From WHSW01 sp963846565 (lineage in GTDB: Bacteria > Actinomycetota > Thermoleophilia > Solirubrobacterales > 70-9): a stretch of 64,000 nt of DNA. Each line of letters opens with the position of its first letter. Position 1 is the stretch's first letter. Shown piece after piece: positions 26,777 through 35,816 of the stretch. The translations under genes were made by a program, and so were the position numbers. A model generated the notes under the pieces. It was given only the letters and a program-made list of their open reading frames with translations, did no database searches and had not been told where the DNA came from. Location of the stretch: contig CAWJWL010000003.1 of the NCBI GenBank assembly GCA_963846565.1, positions 310,001-374,000 of the forward strand, given 5' to 3'.

Positions 26777-29083
26777 CTACCTGACGTCAAAGGCGGATTC
26801 CCCGACGTCCAGCGTGATTTCTCCGTCGAGATCGGTGCGCATGGTGGTCACCCCGGCCTCAGCGAGCGCCTCGATCGTGGGGAGGGTCGGATGGCCGTAG
26901 CGATTGTCGGCGCCGACCGAGATCAGGGCCAGGCGAGGATCGGCGCGCTCGAGGAGCGCCGGAAGGCCCGTGTCCTCGCTGCCGTGATGGGCGACCTTGA
27001 GCACGTCGATCGACCCGGGGTCTACCGGGGCGAGCTCCGCCTCGGCGTCCGCCGTGAGCAGGAGCTCGAAGCCGCCCCAGCGGGCGAGCACGACGAGCGC
27101 GAGCCCGTTCGGATCGCCCGCACCCGCCGCGCCGAGCGTGCGCGCATGCCGCAGGGCGCTCGCCGGCGGCCAGAGGACCTCGAGCCGTAGGCGGCCGATC
27201 CGCAGCCGGTCGCCGGCGGAGACCCTCGTCAGACGCGCCTCGGAGGCGCGGGCCACGGACAGCGTCCGCGGGTCGACGCGGGCGAATACGAAGCGGCCCG
27301 CGTCGACCCCGTCGAACACCTCCCCCACACCGCCGAGATGGTCGAGCGATGGATGTGTGGCGACCATCGCCGAGAGCCTCCCGACGCCGATCTCGTCGAG
27401 CCGCTCGGAGACCGCACCGCCCGGTGGCCCCGCGTCGAAGAGGACGGGGTCGTCGCCGTGCGGCTGCAGCAGGATCGCGTCGCCCTGACCGACGTCGAGC
27501 ATTCGCACGGTCAGCTCACCGGGCCGCGGGCCCGCATCGCCCGCGCCCGCCGAGCCGTGGGCGAGAGCGACCGCGCACGCCACGCCGGCGGCGGCAAGCG
27601 CCGCCGAGCGACGCCGGCCCAGGCCACGCCGCCGAGCTCGCGAGCGGATCGTCACGGTCGCGAGCACAGCGACGGCCGCGTAGATCGCGAGGAGCGACGG
27701 AACGCCCGGCAGCTCGAGCTCGGCGAGAGCCCAGCTCGGCGCCGAGAACCATGCCGCCACCTGAGCGATCGCGCCGGCGAACAGGCCCGCGAGCCAGGTG
27801 ACAGGCTCGACCGGGATCCAGGCGAGCTGACCGAGCGCCGCCGAGAGCATCCCGAGCCACATCACGGGGGCGACGGCGGGAAGGGCGATCAGGTTCGCCG
27901 GCAATGAGAGGACGGCGGCGGTGCCGAAGTGGTGAGCGAGGAGCGGAGCGGTGGCGAGCGTCGCCGCGACCGTGAGAGCCGCACCCTCGGCCAGCGCGGC
28001 GCGCAGGCCGGTCGTGGACTCACCCAGCGTGCGGCGGATCGGCGCCGCGCAAGCGAGGATTCCGAGGACCGCGGCAAAACTGAGCTGCCAGCCGACATCA
28101 CCGTGGGCGCGCGGATTGAGCGCCAGGGTCGCGGTGGCGGCGAGCAGGAGCGCGTACCAGCGCGAGCGCGGCCGGTCGCTGAGCGCGGCGACGACGCCGG
28201 CCGCACCCATGATCCCGGCACGCTGGATCGACGAGCCACCGCCGGCGATCGGGACATAGACGGCGATTGCGAGCAGGATCCAGGCGAGGCGCGCGCGGCG
28301 CGGGACCCCGACCACGGCGAGGACGGCGCCGGCGAGGATCGCGAGCAGGACGATGTTCTGGCCGCTGACGGCCAAGAGATGCGCGAGTCCGGAGGCCTTG
28401 AACTCATCGACCGTCGCGGGGTCGATGCGGTCGTCCTGGCCGAGGACGAAGCCGCGCAGGAGCGCGGCGGAGGCCGCCTCGGTCCCGCGCCCGAGCGCCT
28501 CCTCGGCGCGGGAGCGGACACCGTCGAGCAGGCCGGGGAGCCCGCCGCGGGATCTCCCCGTGCGCTCGATGCGGCTTGTCAGGAGGACGTCCGTGATCCC
28601 GAGCCGGCGCAGGTAGCCGTTCTCCCAGTCGGCCGGATCGCGAATCGTTCCGGTGGCGCGAAAGCCGCTGCCGGTGGGCAGGTCGCCGACGGGCTCCGGT
28701 GCGAACAGGAGGATGCGGCCGTCGGGGGTGTCAGCGCGCACGCGGACCTCGCCGGCCGAGCGGCGGGGCACTGCGGCGATCGTCCCCTGCGCCCGCACCG
28801 CCGTGCCGCGGGGCAGGTCGAGGGCCCCGGCGTCGATCGCATCCAGCCGCGCCGCACCGATCGCGAGTCCGATGCCCGATACGGCGAGGGCGAGCAGCGC
28901 CAACCAGCTGATCGAGCCGGCACGCCCCTGCCCGGCGGAGGGCCGCCAGAGGGCGAGGAGCGCCAGGCCGAGCGCAGGAGCCCACCACGGAGGCGCCGGA
29001 CCGCCGAGCGGCGCGGCGGCCAGGCCGAGAGTGAGTCCCGCGAGCGCGGCGAAACGCCAGGCGAGACCGAGGATGGGGTTCAC
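26777..29083 (-). CDS. comEC: DNA internalization/competence protein ComEC
   Basis: Membrane channel for single-stranded DNA uptake (768 aa). It has an N-terminal OB-like domain, a central Competence domain with many helices (GLAHLLAVSGQNIVLLAILAG is the signature) and a C-terminal metallo-beta-lactamase-like domain with MLDVGQGDAILL, THPSLDHLGG and KVAHHGSEDTGLP. I use GTG 29083, 2 bp after comEA. The open frame continues upstream but overlaps comEA in the wrong phase. Together with comEA it suggests DNA-uptake capacity. Confidence 0.9.
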   Translation of the reverse strand: MNPILGLAWRFAALAGLTLGLAAAPLGGPAPPWWAPALGLALLALWRPSAGQGRAGSISWLALLALAVSGIGLAIGAARLDAIDAGALDLPRGTAVRAQGTIAAVPRRSAGEVRVRADTPDGRILLFAPEPVGDLPTGSGFRATGTIRDPADWENGYLRRLGITDVLLTSRIERTGRSRGGLPGLLDGVRSRAEEALGRGTEAASAALLRGFVLGQDDRIDPATVDEFKASGLAHLLAVSGQNIVLLAILAGAVLAVVGVPRRARLAWILLAIAVYVPIAGGGSSIQRAGIMGAAGVVAALSDRPRSRWYALLLAATATLALNPRAHGDVGWQLSFAAVLGILACAAPIRRTLGESTTGLRAALAEGAALTVAATLATAPLLAHHFGTAAVLSLPANLIALPAVAPVMWLGMLSAALGQLAWIPVEPVTWLAGLFAGAIAQVAAWFSAPSWALAELELPGVPSLLAIYAAVAVLATVTIRSRARRRGLGRRRSAALAAAGVACAVALAHGSAGAGDAGPRPGELTVRMLDVGQGDAILLQPHGDDPVLFDAGPPGGAVSERLDEIGVGRLSAMVATHPSLDHLGGVGEVFDGVDAGRFVFARVDPRTLSVARASEARLTRVSAGDRLRIGRLRLEVLWPPASALRHARTLGAAGAGDPNGLALVVLARWGGFELLLTADAEAELAPVDPGSIDVLKVAHHGSEDTGLPALLERADPRLALISVGADNRYGHPTLPTIEALAEAGVTTMRTDLDGEITLDVGESAFDVR

Positions 29084-29085
29084 GT

Positions 29086-29673
29086 CTAGGGCTGGAGCTC
29101 CTCCCGCAGCGCCTCCATCGTCGCCGGCCCGATCCCGCTGATCGCGTCGAGCTCGTCGACCGAGGCGATCCCGCCGTGCTCGTCGCGGTACTCGACGATG
29201 TCCGCGGCCGTGACCGGCCCGATTCCCTCGATCGTGTCGAGGTCCTCGACGGTCGCGATCCCGAGGCTGATGGGGCCCGCGCCGGCGGCGACCGCCGGCC
29301 CGCCCGCGGGTCCCGGCGTCCGTGACGGCAGGATCACCTGCTGGCCGTCGGCGAGCGGGGCTGCGAGGTTGAGCCCGTCTGGAAGCGCATCGCCGCCCGG
29401 GCCCCCGGCACGCTCGATCGCGTCGGCGACCCGTGAGCCGTCGGGCAGCCGGTAGACGCCGGGCTCGCGGACCGCTCCGGCGACGTGGATCACGAGGTCG
29501 CCGTCGGCGCGCTCTACCTGAACCTCGTCCTCGTCGCCCGCAGGGACGACCGCGACCCCGCCGCCGGACCCCGGTGCCTCGTCCGCGCTGCGGATCCAAC
29601 GGGCCCCGAGGAGCATCAGGGCGACGCAAACGGCGCCGTAGACGAGGACCTGCGAGCGGCTCAGCTCTGGCAT
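29086..29673 (-). CDS. comEA: ComEA family DNA-binding protein
   Basis: DNA receptor of the uptake machinery (195 aa). A single N-terminal transmembrane helix (about 9-25) anchors it. An SLBB domain (IHVAGAVREPGVYRLPDGSRVADAIERAGG, about 61-95) and two helix-hairpin-helix motifs at the C-terminus (LDTIEGIGPVTAADIVEYR and LDAISGIGPATMEALRE) follow. It is paired with comEC. Confidence 0.93.
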   Translation of the reverse strand: MPELSRSQVLVYGAVCVALMLLGARWIRSADEAPGSGGGVAVVPAGDEDEVQVERADGDLVIHVAGAVREPGVYRLPDGSRVADAIERAGGPGGDALPDGLNLAAPLADGQQVILPSRTPGPAGGPAVAAGAGPISLGIATVEDLDTIEGIGPVTAADIVEYRDEHGGIASVDELDAISGIGPATMEALREELQP

Positions 29674-29749
29674 CGCCCGATCGTCGGCCGGGCGCTCGCC
29701 CCTATGTCACTCCGAGCGTGCCAATCCGCGCCTCGACCGGCGCCGAGAG

Positions 29750-30016
29750 TCAGCCGGTGCGGAAGCCCTCGAGTCCCTCGGGCGTTTCGTCGAACTGCTC
29801 GACCTTCACCACCTCGGCGCGAGACGGGCCCTTCGCGCAGAACTCGGCCAGGGCCTCGACGTCGCTGCGCTCTCCCTCGAAGACGGCCTCGACCGAGCCG
29901 TCGTCGCGGTTCCGGGCCCAGCCGCGGACGGCCCGGTCCCCGGCCAGCCTCCGGACCGAGTCACGGAAGAAGACGCCCTGAACCCGCCCGTGGACGATCA
30001 CGCGCCGGCGGATCAA
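29750..30016 (-). CDS. acyP: Acylphosphatase
   Basis: Small enzyme (88 aa) that hydrolyses carboxyl-phosphate bonds such as acetyl- or carbamoyl-phosphate. The active-site loop GRVQGVFFRDSVRRLA supplies the catalytic Arg, and the Asn of GWARNRDDGSVEAVFEG is also present. It is complete and of normal length. Confidence 0.93.
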   Translation of the reverse strand: MIRRRVIVHGRVQGVFFRDSVRRLAGDRAVRGWARNRDDGSVEAVFEGERSDVEALAEFCAKGPSRAEVVKVEQFDETPEGLEGFRTG

Positions 30017-30031
30017 CGAGGATCGGCCGCG

Positions 30032-30433
30032 CTATTCGTAGTCGGCGTCGTCGTAGCCGGCAGCCTGCGTCGCGAGCCGGCGGCTATAGAGCTCGTCGGC
30101 CGAGACGGCCGGCGACTGGACCGAGACGAGCGCGAGCGGAAGCTCGCCGTCATTGGCGACGGCGTGGTCGGTGGCGGGTGGAATCAGGACCAGGTCGCCG
30201 ACCTCGACGCGCTGGGTGTCACCGGTCGCCGACATCGTCCCGCCGCCGCTGACGACGACGTAGACCTGCTCGGCCTCCTCGTGGGACCGCATCTCCTCCG
30301 AGACGCCGGCCGGGACCTCGAGCCAATTGACCGAGAGATTTCGCGAGCCGAGCTCCCCTGCATCCATGAGGATGTGCGGCCGGAGGCCGTGCACCTCCTT
30401 GACCGCCGCATCCGACAACCGCCTGACGAGCAC
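30032..30433 (-). CDS. Cupin domain protein
   Basis: A 133-aa single-domain cupin. Motif 1 is represented by SHEEAEQVYVVVSGGGTMS, with likely metal ligands His51 and the following Glu residues, and motif 2 by VEVGDLVLIPPATDHAV. The substrate is unknown. It lies next to the acylphosphatase gene with a 15-bp gap. Confidence 0.8.
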   Translation of the reverse strand: MLVRRLSDAAVKEVHGLRPHILMDAGELGSRNLSVNWLEVPAGVSEEMRSHEEAEQVYVVVSGGGTMSATGDTQRVEVGDLVLIPPATDHAVANDGELPLALVSVQSPAVSADELYSRRLATQAAGYDDADYE

Positions 30434-30524
30434 GCCCGCTTTCTAGCAGACGGGTCCGCTCCGCGCCGGAAAACCTGTGAATGAATCCTGTCCGTGGGCG
30501 CCGATTCGTGTGGTCGGCCGGCGC

Positions 30525-30944
30525 TCAGCGCCGCTTTGCGCTCCAGCGGACCTCACCGCTCTCGCAGTCGCCGCCGTCGTATTCGAGCTCGTAGGAGAGC
30601 GTTCCGGTGGCCTTCTTCTCCGTGACCTTGCCGGCTACGACCGAGGTGGTCCAGTCGACGTTCGAGGTGTCCTCGCCCTCGACCTCGAGCACGTCCTTGA
30701 AGCGTCCCTCGCCGTTGAGGCGCCCCTTCTGCACCGCCCCGCCCTGTCGCACCTGGCTGCCGTCGGTGCAGTCGACGAGCACGTCCGAGTAACTGAAGCT
30801 GACGTTGCGCCCGTCGACGACGACCTTCACCGGCATCCCGGGGTCGTCGACCCCACCGCCGCGGTACGTGATGGCGCCGGCGGCCTCGGCGAACGAGACG
30901 GATGCGGCCGCGGTTACGACGAGGGCGAAGAGGAAACGCCTCAT
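30525..30944 (-). CDS. Secreted protein of unknown function
   Basis: A 139-aa protein with a clear signal peptide (MRRFLFALVVTAAASVSFAEAAGA). The mature part is beta-rich with two cysteines (Cys59 in VDCTDG and Cys127 in GDCESG), which could pair. It overlaps leuS by 4 bp. I do not recognise the family. Confidence 0.7.
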   Translation of the reverse strand: MRRFLFALVVTAAASVSFAEAAGAITYRGGGVDDPGMPVKVVVDGRNVSFSYSDVLVDCTDGSQVRQGGAVQKGRLNGEGRFKDVLEVEGEDTSNVDWTTSVVAGKVTEKKATGTLSYELEYDGGDCESGEVRWSAKRR

Positions 30945-33397
30945 CGGACCACGAGGTTGACGAGCTTGTTCGGAACCACGATCTCCTTCACGATTTCCTT
31001 GCCGTCGAGGTGGCGGCGGACGTTCTCGCTCGCGCGCGCGAGCTCGAGCAGCTCCGACTCGGCGGCTCCGCTCGGGGCCTCGACCTGGTCGCGGAGCTTG
31101 CCGTTGACCTGGATCACGAGGGTGAACGTGTCGTGCTCGAGCAGCGCCGGGTCGGCGACCGGCCAGGGCTGCTCCCAGACGCGCTCGCCCTCCAGCGACT
31201 CGTAGATCTCGGCGGCGAGGTGCGGCGCGAAGGGGAAGATCAGCGAGGCGGCGGTGGCGGTGGCGAAGCGGAGCGCACCCTCGCCGGCCGGATCGCCGTA
31301 GAGCTCGTCCTTCGCCTTGTAGGCCTCATTGACCAGCACCATCACCGCCGAGATCGCCGTGTGGAACTGGAACGCGCCCATGTCGCGGGTGGCCTTGTCG
31401 ATCTTCTCGTGGGCGACGGCGACGAGCGGTCCGCTGGGCTCCACGTCTGAGGGCTCGGTCCGGGAGCCGACCTCGTCCGCCAGGCGCCACAGGCGGGAGA
31501 GGAAGCGGTGCACGCCCTCGATCCCCTCGTCGACCCAGTCGCCGCCGCGCTCGGGCGGGCCCATGAAGCAGATGTAGGTGCGAGCCGCGTCGGCCCCGTA
31601 TCGCTCGACGTACTCGCGAGGGCTCACGGTGTTGCCCTTCGACTTCGACATCTTCGCGCCGTCACGGGTGATCATCCCTTGGGTGAAGAGGTTCTTGAAC
31701 GGCTCCTGGACGTCGAGCTCGCCGAGGTCGGAGAGCGCCTTGCAGAAGAAGCGCGCGTACAGCAGGTGCAGGATCGCGTGCTCGACCCCGCCGATGTACT
31801 GGTCGACGGGCATCCAGTAGTCGACCGCGTCGCGCGACCAGGGCCGCTCGGAGTTGTGGGGGTCGAGGTAGCGGAGGAAGTACCAGGAGGAGTCGACGAA
31901 GGTGTCCATCGTGTCGGTCTCCCGACGGGCCGGCCCGCCGCACTTCGGGCAGGTCGTCGCCACCCAGTCCTCGGCGGCCGCGAGCGGGCTCTTTCCCTTC
32001 GGCGCGAAGTCCTCGACGTCGGGCAGCTCGACCGGGAGCTGATCGTCCGCAACGGCGACGAGCCCGTCGGTCTCACAGTGGACGATCGGGATCGGGCAGC
32101 CCCAGTAGCGCTGGCGCGAGAGCAACCAGTCGCGGAGGCGGTAGTTGACGGCGCGTTCGCCGCGCCCTTCCTCGATCAGGGAATCGACGATCGCCTGATA
32201 GGCCTCGCGGTTCCCGGTGCCGTCGAACCGGCCGCTGTTGATCATCGGCCCGTCCGCCGCCACGGCCTCGTCCTCGACGTCGCCCTCCCCGTCGATGACG
32301 CGCCGGATCGGCAGCCCGAAAGCCTTGGCGAATGCGTGATCGCGGTCGTCGTGGGCCGGGACCGCCATCACGGCACCGGTGCCGTACTCCATCAGCACGT
32401 AGTCGGAGACGAACATCGGGATCTCTTCGCCGTTGACGGGGTTGATCACGGTGCGGCCGAGGGGGACGCCGGTCTTCTCGCGCCCCTCGTCGCTGCGCTC
32501 CGCCGTCGTCTCGCGAGCCGCGGCGTTGACGTACTCGCGGACCTCCGCCTCGTGCTGGGTGCCCGCCGCGAGCCGCTCGAGCTCGGGGTGCTCGGGTGCG
32601 ACGACGAAGAACGTCGCCCCGAAGAGGGTGTCTGGCCTGGTCGTGAACACTGGGAAGTCGATTCCGAGCTCTGAGTTCTTGAACACGACCCGCGCGCCCT
32701 CGGAGCGGCCGATCCAGTTGCGTTGCATCGTCGTCACCGAGTCCGGCCACGACTCGAGCACGTCGAAGTCGGCGAGCAGCCGGTCCGCGTAGGCGGTGAT
32801 CTTGAAGAACCACTGCTCGAGGTTTCGTGCCTCGACGAGCGAGCCGCAGCGCTCGCAATGGCCGTCGATGACCTGCTCGTTGGCCAGCACCGTCTGGTCG
32901 ACGGGACACCACTGCACCGGCGCCTCGGCGCGGTAGGCGAGCCCGGCCTCGTAGAGACGGAGGAAGATCCACTGGGTCCAGCGGTAGTAGGAGGGGTCGC
33001 TGCTCGCGACCTCACGGGTCCAGTCGATCGAGACACCCCAGGAGCGGAGCTGGGTGCGGAACTCCTCGATCGACTCGTAGGTGGCCTCGCGGGGGTGGCG
33101 CCCGGACTTGATCGCCGCGTTCTCGGCCGGCAGGCCGAAGGCGTCGTAGCCCATCGGGTGGATCACCTGGAAGCCATGCCGGCGGCGGAAATGGGCGATC
33201 GCGTCGCCGAGCGCGTAGTTCTTCAGATGGCCGACATGCGGCTCCCCTGATGGGTACGGGAGCATCTCGAGGACGTAGTTCTTCGGCTTGTCCGGGTCGA
33301 AGCCGGGGTCGCCGGGATTGGCGACCTCCCAGGTTCCCTCCTTCGCCCAGAGCTCCTGCCAGCGGCGCTCGATCTCGGTCGGGTCGTAACGACTCAT
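30941..33397 (-). CDS. leuS: Leucyl-tRNA synthetase
   Basis: Class I synthetase (818 aa) that charges tRNA-Leu. The HIGH motif appears as HVGHLKNY (54-61), the KMSKS motif as KMSKSKGN, and the CP1 editing domain and a zinc-type CxxC segment (CPKCGGPARRETDTMDTFVDSS-type) are present. I start at ATG 33397 (MSRYDPTEIERRW); the frame continues upstream through the dispersed repeat copy B, which is not synthetase sequence. No T-box elements are visible in the leader. Confidence 0.95.
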   Translation of the reverse strand: MSRYDPTEIERRWQELWAKEGTWEVANPGDPGFDPDKPKNYVLEMLPYPSGEPHVGHLKNYALGDAIAHFRRRHGFQVIHPMGYDAFGLPAENAAIKSGRHPREATYESIEEFRTQLRSWGVSIDWTREVASSDPSYYRWTQWIFLRLYEAGLAYRAEAPVQWCPVDQTVLANEQVIDGHCERCGSLVEARNLEQWFFKITAYADRLLADFDVLESWPDSVTTMQRNWIGRSEGARVVFKNSELGIDFPVFTTRPDTLFGATFFVVAPEHPELERLAAGTQHEAEVREYVNAAARETTAERSDEGREKTGVPLGRTVINPVNGEEIPMFVSDYVLMEYGTGAVMAVPAHDDRDHAFAKAFGLPIRRVIDGEGDVEDEAVAADGPMINSGRFDGTGNREAYQAIVDSLIEEGRGERAVNYRLRDWLLSRQRYWGCPIPIVHCETDGLVAVADDQLPVELPDVEDFAPKGKSPLAAAEDWVATTCPKCGGPARRETDTMDTFVDSSWYFLRYLDPHNSERPWSRDAVDYWMPVDQYIGGVEHAILHLLYARFFCKALSDLGELDVQEPFKNLFTQGMITRDGAKMSKSKGNTVSPREYVERYGADAARTYICFMGPPERGGDWVDEGIEGVHRFLSRLWRLADEVGSRTEPSDVEPSGPLVAVAHEKIDKATRDMGAFQFHTAISAVMVLVNEAYKAKDELYGDPAGEGALRFATATAASLIFPFAPHLAAEIYESLEGERVWEQPWPVADPALLEHDTFTLVIQVNGKLRDQVEAPSGAAESELLELARASENVRRHLDGKEIVKEIVVPNKLVNLVVR

Positions 33398-33470
33398 CGC
33401 GACGATTAGAGCAGGAGTTTCCTTACCTGCGAAGTCATCGACGAGTCCGAACGGCGGGCGTAAACTCGAA

Positions 33471-33525
33471 CCCTCGGCTAACCCGGCCGCCCCCGGACGC
33501 GAAGCGGAGGAGGCGGGCGGAACGT
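33471..33525 (+). repeat. Dispersed 55-bp repeat, copy B (leuS upstream region)
   Basis: Differs from copy A in trpE at one base in 55. It lies between leuS and the divergent gene at 33524, and its end reaches the GTG at 33524. Read on the plus strand, its GGAGGAGG core is placed like a ribosome-binding site for that gene. The imperfect hairpin CCGCC/GGCGG is kept. Confidence 0.8.
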
Positions 33526-33757
33526 GAGGTATTCGATGGGACGCTTGATCAGACTCGACCGGACCGGGCACACCACGCTCGCGGAGTGGACTCGGAGCGC
33601 CGGTGGCGAAGAGGAGGCGGTCGCCGCCTTCCGCGCCGAGCTCGACCGCGGGATGGTCGCCTCGGTGAGCTACGAGGACGGGACCGCGGAGGTCGTTCGC
33701 GAGCTGCCGCTGGACGCCGATCTCGTCGTCCTGCGGCGCCCGATCGCCGGCGGCTGA
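33524..33757 (+). CDS. Small hypothetical protein
   Basis: A 77-aa acidic protein (MGRLIRLDRTGHTTLAEWTR from the internal ATG at 33536). A GTG at 33524 and an ATG at 33536 are both possible. The ribosome-like GGAGGAGG lies inside repeat copy B, 10 to 20 bp upstream. The central AFRAELDRGMVASVSYEDGTAEVVRELPLDADLVVLRRPIAGG looks like a small alpha/beta fold with a mostly beta C-terminus. I do not recognise it. Confidence 0.65.
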   Translation: MRYSMGRLIRLDRTGHTTLAEWTRSAGGEEEAVAAFRAELDRGMVASVSYEDGTAEVVRELPLDADLVVLRRPIAGG

Positions 33758-33769
33758 GCGGCGGTTCGG

Positions 33770-34459
33770 ATGGAAGCACGTGTCGCATCTGCCGGGCTGG
33801 CCGGGGCGGGGCTCGATGAGGCCGCGCGTCTCTCATGGCGCGAGGACGCGAGCGAGCGGACGCTACGTCGTGACGGCCTGCGCTGGACCGCTTGGACGGT
33901 CTGGATCTCGGCCGTCTTCTGCGTTCCCGGCGTGCTCCTGCTCGTCCTTGAGCCGCTCACCTTCCCCGCCGCTGCGATCTGCTTCTTGCACGCTTGGGCA
34001 ATCCCGCGCATTCAGGCGCGGCGCGGTGCGCGCCAGCTGGTGCCCGTCGATTCCGAACGCTCCGACCGCGTCAGCCAAGGGCGCGATGACCCGGAGCGAG
34101 TCGCGCTGGGCCTTCTCGGCGACCTCGTCGGCCACGCCGAGCGCGATCTCCTGACCGAGACCGGGCTCGCGCTGCAGGCCGGAGGGCTGGGGGTCTGGCT
34201 CGTCGGCGAGCAGGGCGCCTTCTGCATACGGCCCGGCGGGCGGCGGATCGACTGCTGGTGCGTGCGCGTCTCCGAGCTCGCCGAGCTCCCGGCCGGCGAT
34301 CGCGTTGCACATCTGCTGCTCGCCCTGCGAGAGGACGAGCTCGGCTTCGCCAAGGTCGCCAACCTCGGGTTCTCGGGCGCGCCCTGGCGTGTGCTCCCGC
34401 ACCTCGAGGCGCGCTCGCGGCCGGCGCTCGCGGTCGCGCGGCAGCGGGCGCGCGCCTAG
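33770..34459 (+). CDS. Hypothetical protein with two membrane helices
   Basis: A 229-aa protein starting 13 bp after the previous gene. Two hydrophobic helices (about 39-58 and 60-78) follow a charged N-terminus. The rest is soluble, with motifs such as ETGLALQAGGLGVWLVGEQGAF and a Cys-containing CWCVRV. It is probably co-transcribed with the small gene before it. Family not recognised. Confidence 0.65.
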   Translation: MEARVASAGLAGAGLDEAARLSWREDASERTLRRDGLRWTAWTVWISAVFCVPGVLLLVLEPLTFPAAAICFLHAWAIPRIQARRGARQLVPVDSERSDRVSQGRDDPERVALGLLGDLVGHAERDLLTETGLALQAGGLGVWLVGEQGAFCIRPGGRRIDCWCVRVSELAELPAGDRVAHLLLALREDELGFAKVANLGFSGAPWRVLPHLEARSRPALAVARQRARA

Positions 34460-34469
34460 GCGTTCGCGC

Positions 34470-35135
34470 TCAGGCCGCGGCGCAGAACTCGACGAACTTG
34501 CGCGTGTCGCGGAGCGGGGCTCCGTGGCCGAAGAGGACCAGCTTCGGCTCGAGCGGGCCCAGGCGTCGAATCGACTCGCGGTTTCGCTCCGGGTCGGGGG
34601 TGAGGAAGTTCTTCGGCACCTTGAGACCAGGGATGCCGGTGACGACGTCCATGTTGTTGAGGACGTCGCCGAGGACGAGGATGCCGTCGGACTCGCGCCA
34701 GAAGGCGACGTGCCCGGCGGAGTGGCCGGGCACATCGAGGACTTGGAAACCCGCGACTTCGTCGCCCTCACGGAGCTGGCGATCGACCGGATGCCCCGGG
34801 CCCGTGAAGATGCGCGCGAAGAACTGGGCGAGGAAGTGGTCGGGCTGGCGCTGTCCGATCAGGTCCGGGTTCTCGGCCGCGTCGGCGTCGCGCTCGCCGA
34901 CCCAGAACGGGACCCCGAGCGCCTCGCAGACCTCGTGGCTGGCCCCCTGATGGTCCGGATGGGCGTGGGTGAGCGCGTGTGCGGTGACCGTGTGGCCCTC
35001 GAGGTCGCGGAGGATCCCCTTGCCCGAGCGCTTCGTCCCGGCGTCGACGAGAACGTCGCCGATCAGGAAGGCGTTGATCGAGTTCGGGAGGAGGAAGGTG
35101 TTGAGATGCCAGACGTCGTCGGCAAGTTGCTTCAT
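34470..35135 (-). CDS. MBL-fold metallo-hydrolase
   Basis: A 221-aa metallo-beta-lactamase-fold hydrolase. The metal motif THAHPDH gives HxHxDH at 57-62. Further ligands are in VPGHSAGHV, LGDVLNN and FGHGAP. The substrate is unknown; glyoxalase II-like or lactonase roles are possible. The ATG overlaps the methyltransferase stop by 4 bp, so the two are coupled. Confidence 0.85.
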   Translation of the reverse strand: MKQLADDVWHLNTFLLPNSINAFLIGDVLVDAGTKRSGKGILRDLEGHTVTAHALTHAHPDHQGASHEVCEALGVPFWVGERDADAAENPDLIGQRQPDHFLAQFFARIFTGPGHPVDRQLREGDEVAGFQVLDVPGHSAGHVAFWRESDGILVLGDVLNNMDVVTGIPGLKVPKNFLTPDPERNRESIRRLGPLEPKLVLFGHGAPLRDTRKFVEFCAAA

Positions 35136-35812
35136 GCGCCGGAGCCTACGCCAGCCGGGACGGAGGCATTGAAGTGCGCGAGAGCACCGTTGACGGAGAG
35201 GTCGATGCCCTCGAATCCGGCGGCTTCGAGCATTGCCCGGAGGTCCGCTTCGCCCGTCGTCTGCCCGAAGATCGAGAGGCGACGGAAGAGGCGGATGATC
35301 GCGTCCTGACGGATGCCCTTGTCGTCGACGACGGCGGTGCCGCGGAGCGCGCCGCCGGGCTTCAGGACGCGGGCCATCTCGGCGATCGCCGGGGCCTGGT
35401 CGGGGAGGCAGTGGAGGCCGTTGAAGGTGACGCACAGGTCGAACGTCGCGTCCTCGAAGGGCATCGCGAGCGCGTCGGCCTCGGTGAACTCGATCCCGTC
35501 GAGTCCGTCGCGCTCCGCTCGGGCGCGGGCGCGCTCGAGCATGTAGGGCGAGAGGTCGGCGGCGACGTAGCGGAGGCCGTGGCCCGGCTCGAGTGCGCGG
35601 AAGGCGAGCCCGCCGCCGCAGGGGATGTCGAGGACGGAGCTGCCCGGAGGTAGCTCGCGGACCGCGGCGATCGCGTCGAACAGCCGGCGGGTGTCCGTGC
35701 CCCACATGACCTTCCCGAATGCGCGGGCGACGCCCTCGCGCTCGACGGCGCCGTCGTAGATGCGGGAGAAGCCGCGCTCGGACTGCCAGCTGTCGTGGAC
35801 ATTGGTGGCCAT
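35132..35812 (-). CDS. Class I SAM-dependent methyltransferase
   Basis: A 226-aa Rossmann methyltransferase. Motif I is VLDIPCGGGLAFRAL (60-74), the acidic residue AADLS follows, and motif post-I is EADALAMPFEDATFD. LKPGG marks the late strand. The substrate cannot be read. It lies 4 bp downstream of the VOC gene and overlaps the MBL gene, forming a VOC-methyltransferase-hydrolase operon. The frame stays open upstream, but that sequence is the shadow of the VOC gene. Confidence 0.85.
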   Translation of the reverse strand: MATNVHDSWQSERGFSRIYDGAVEREGVARAFGKVMWGTDTRRLFDAIAAVRELPPGSSVLDIPCGGGLAFRALEPGHGLRYVAADLSPYMLERARARAERDGLDGIEFTEADALAMPFEDATFDLCVTFNGLHCLPDQAPAIAEMARVLKPGGALRGTAVVDDKGIRQDAIIRLFRRLSIFGQTTGEADLRAMLEAAGFEGIDLSVNGALAHFNASVPAGVGSGA

Positions 35813-35816
35813 CTGA

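Noticed and set aside
29084..29629. N-terminal extension of the comEC frame
   Set aside because: It overlaps comEA in another phase and shows Arg/Gly-rich shadow composition. The real start is GTG 29083.
30519..30533. CGGCGC-TCA-GCGCCG hairpin over a stop codon as a terminator
   Set aside because: Only 6 bp, contains the stop codon itself and has no T-run; such short GC stems are expected by chance in this DNA.
33398..33470. T-box leader for leuS
   Set aside because: No specifier-type stem or antiterminator (GGGTGGNACCGCG-like) sequence is visible in the short gap.
33398..33571. N-terminal extension of the leuS frame
   Set aside because: It translates repeat copy B and upstream DNA; the synthetase sequence begins at ATG 33397.
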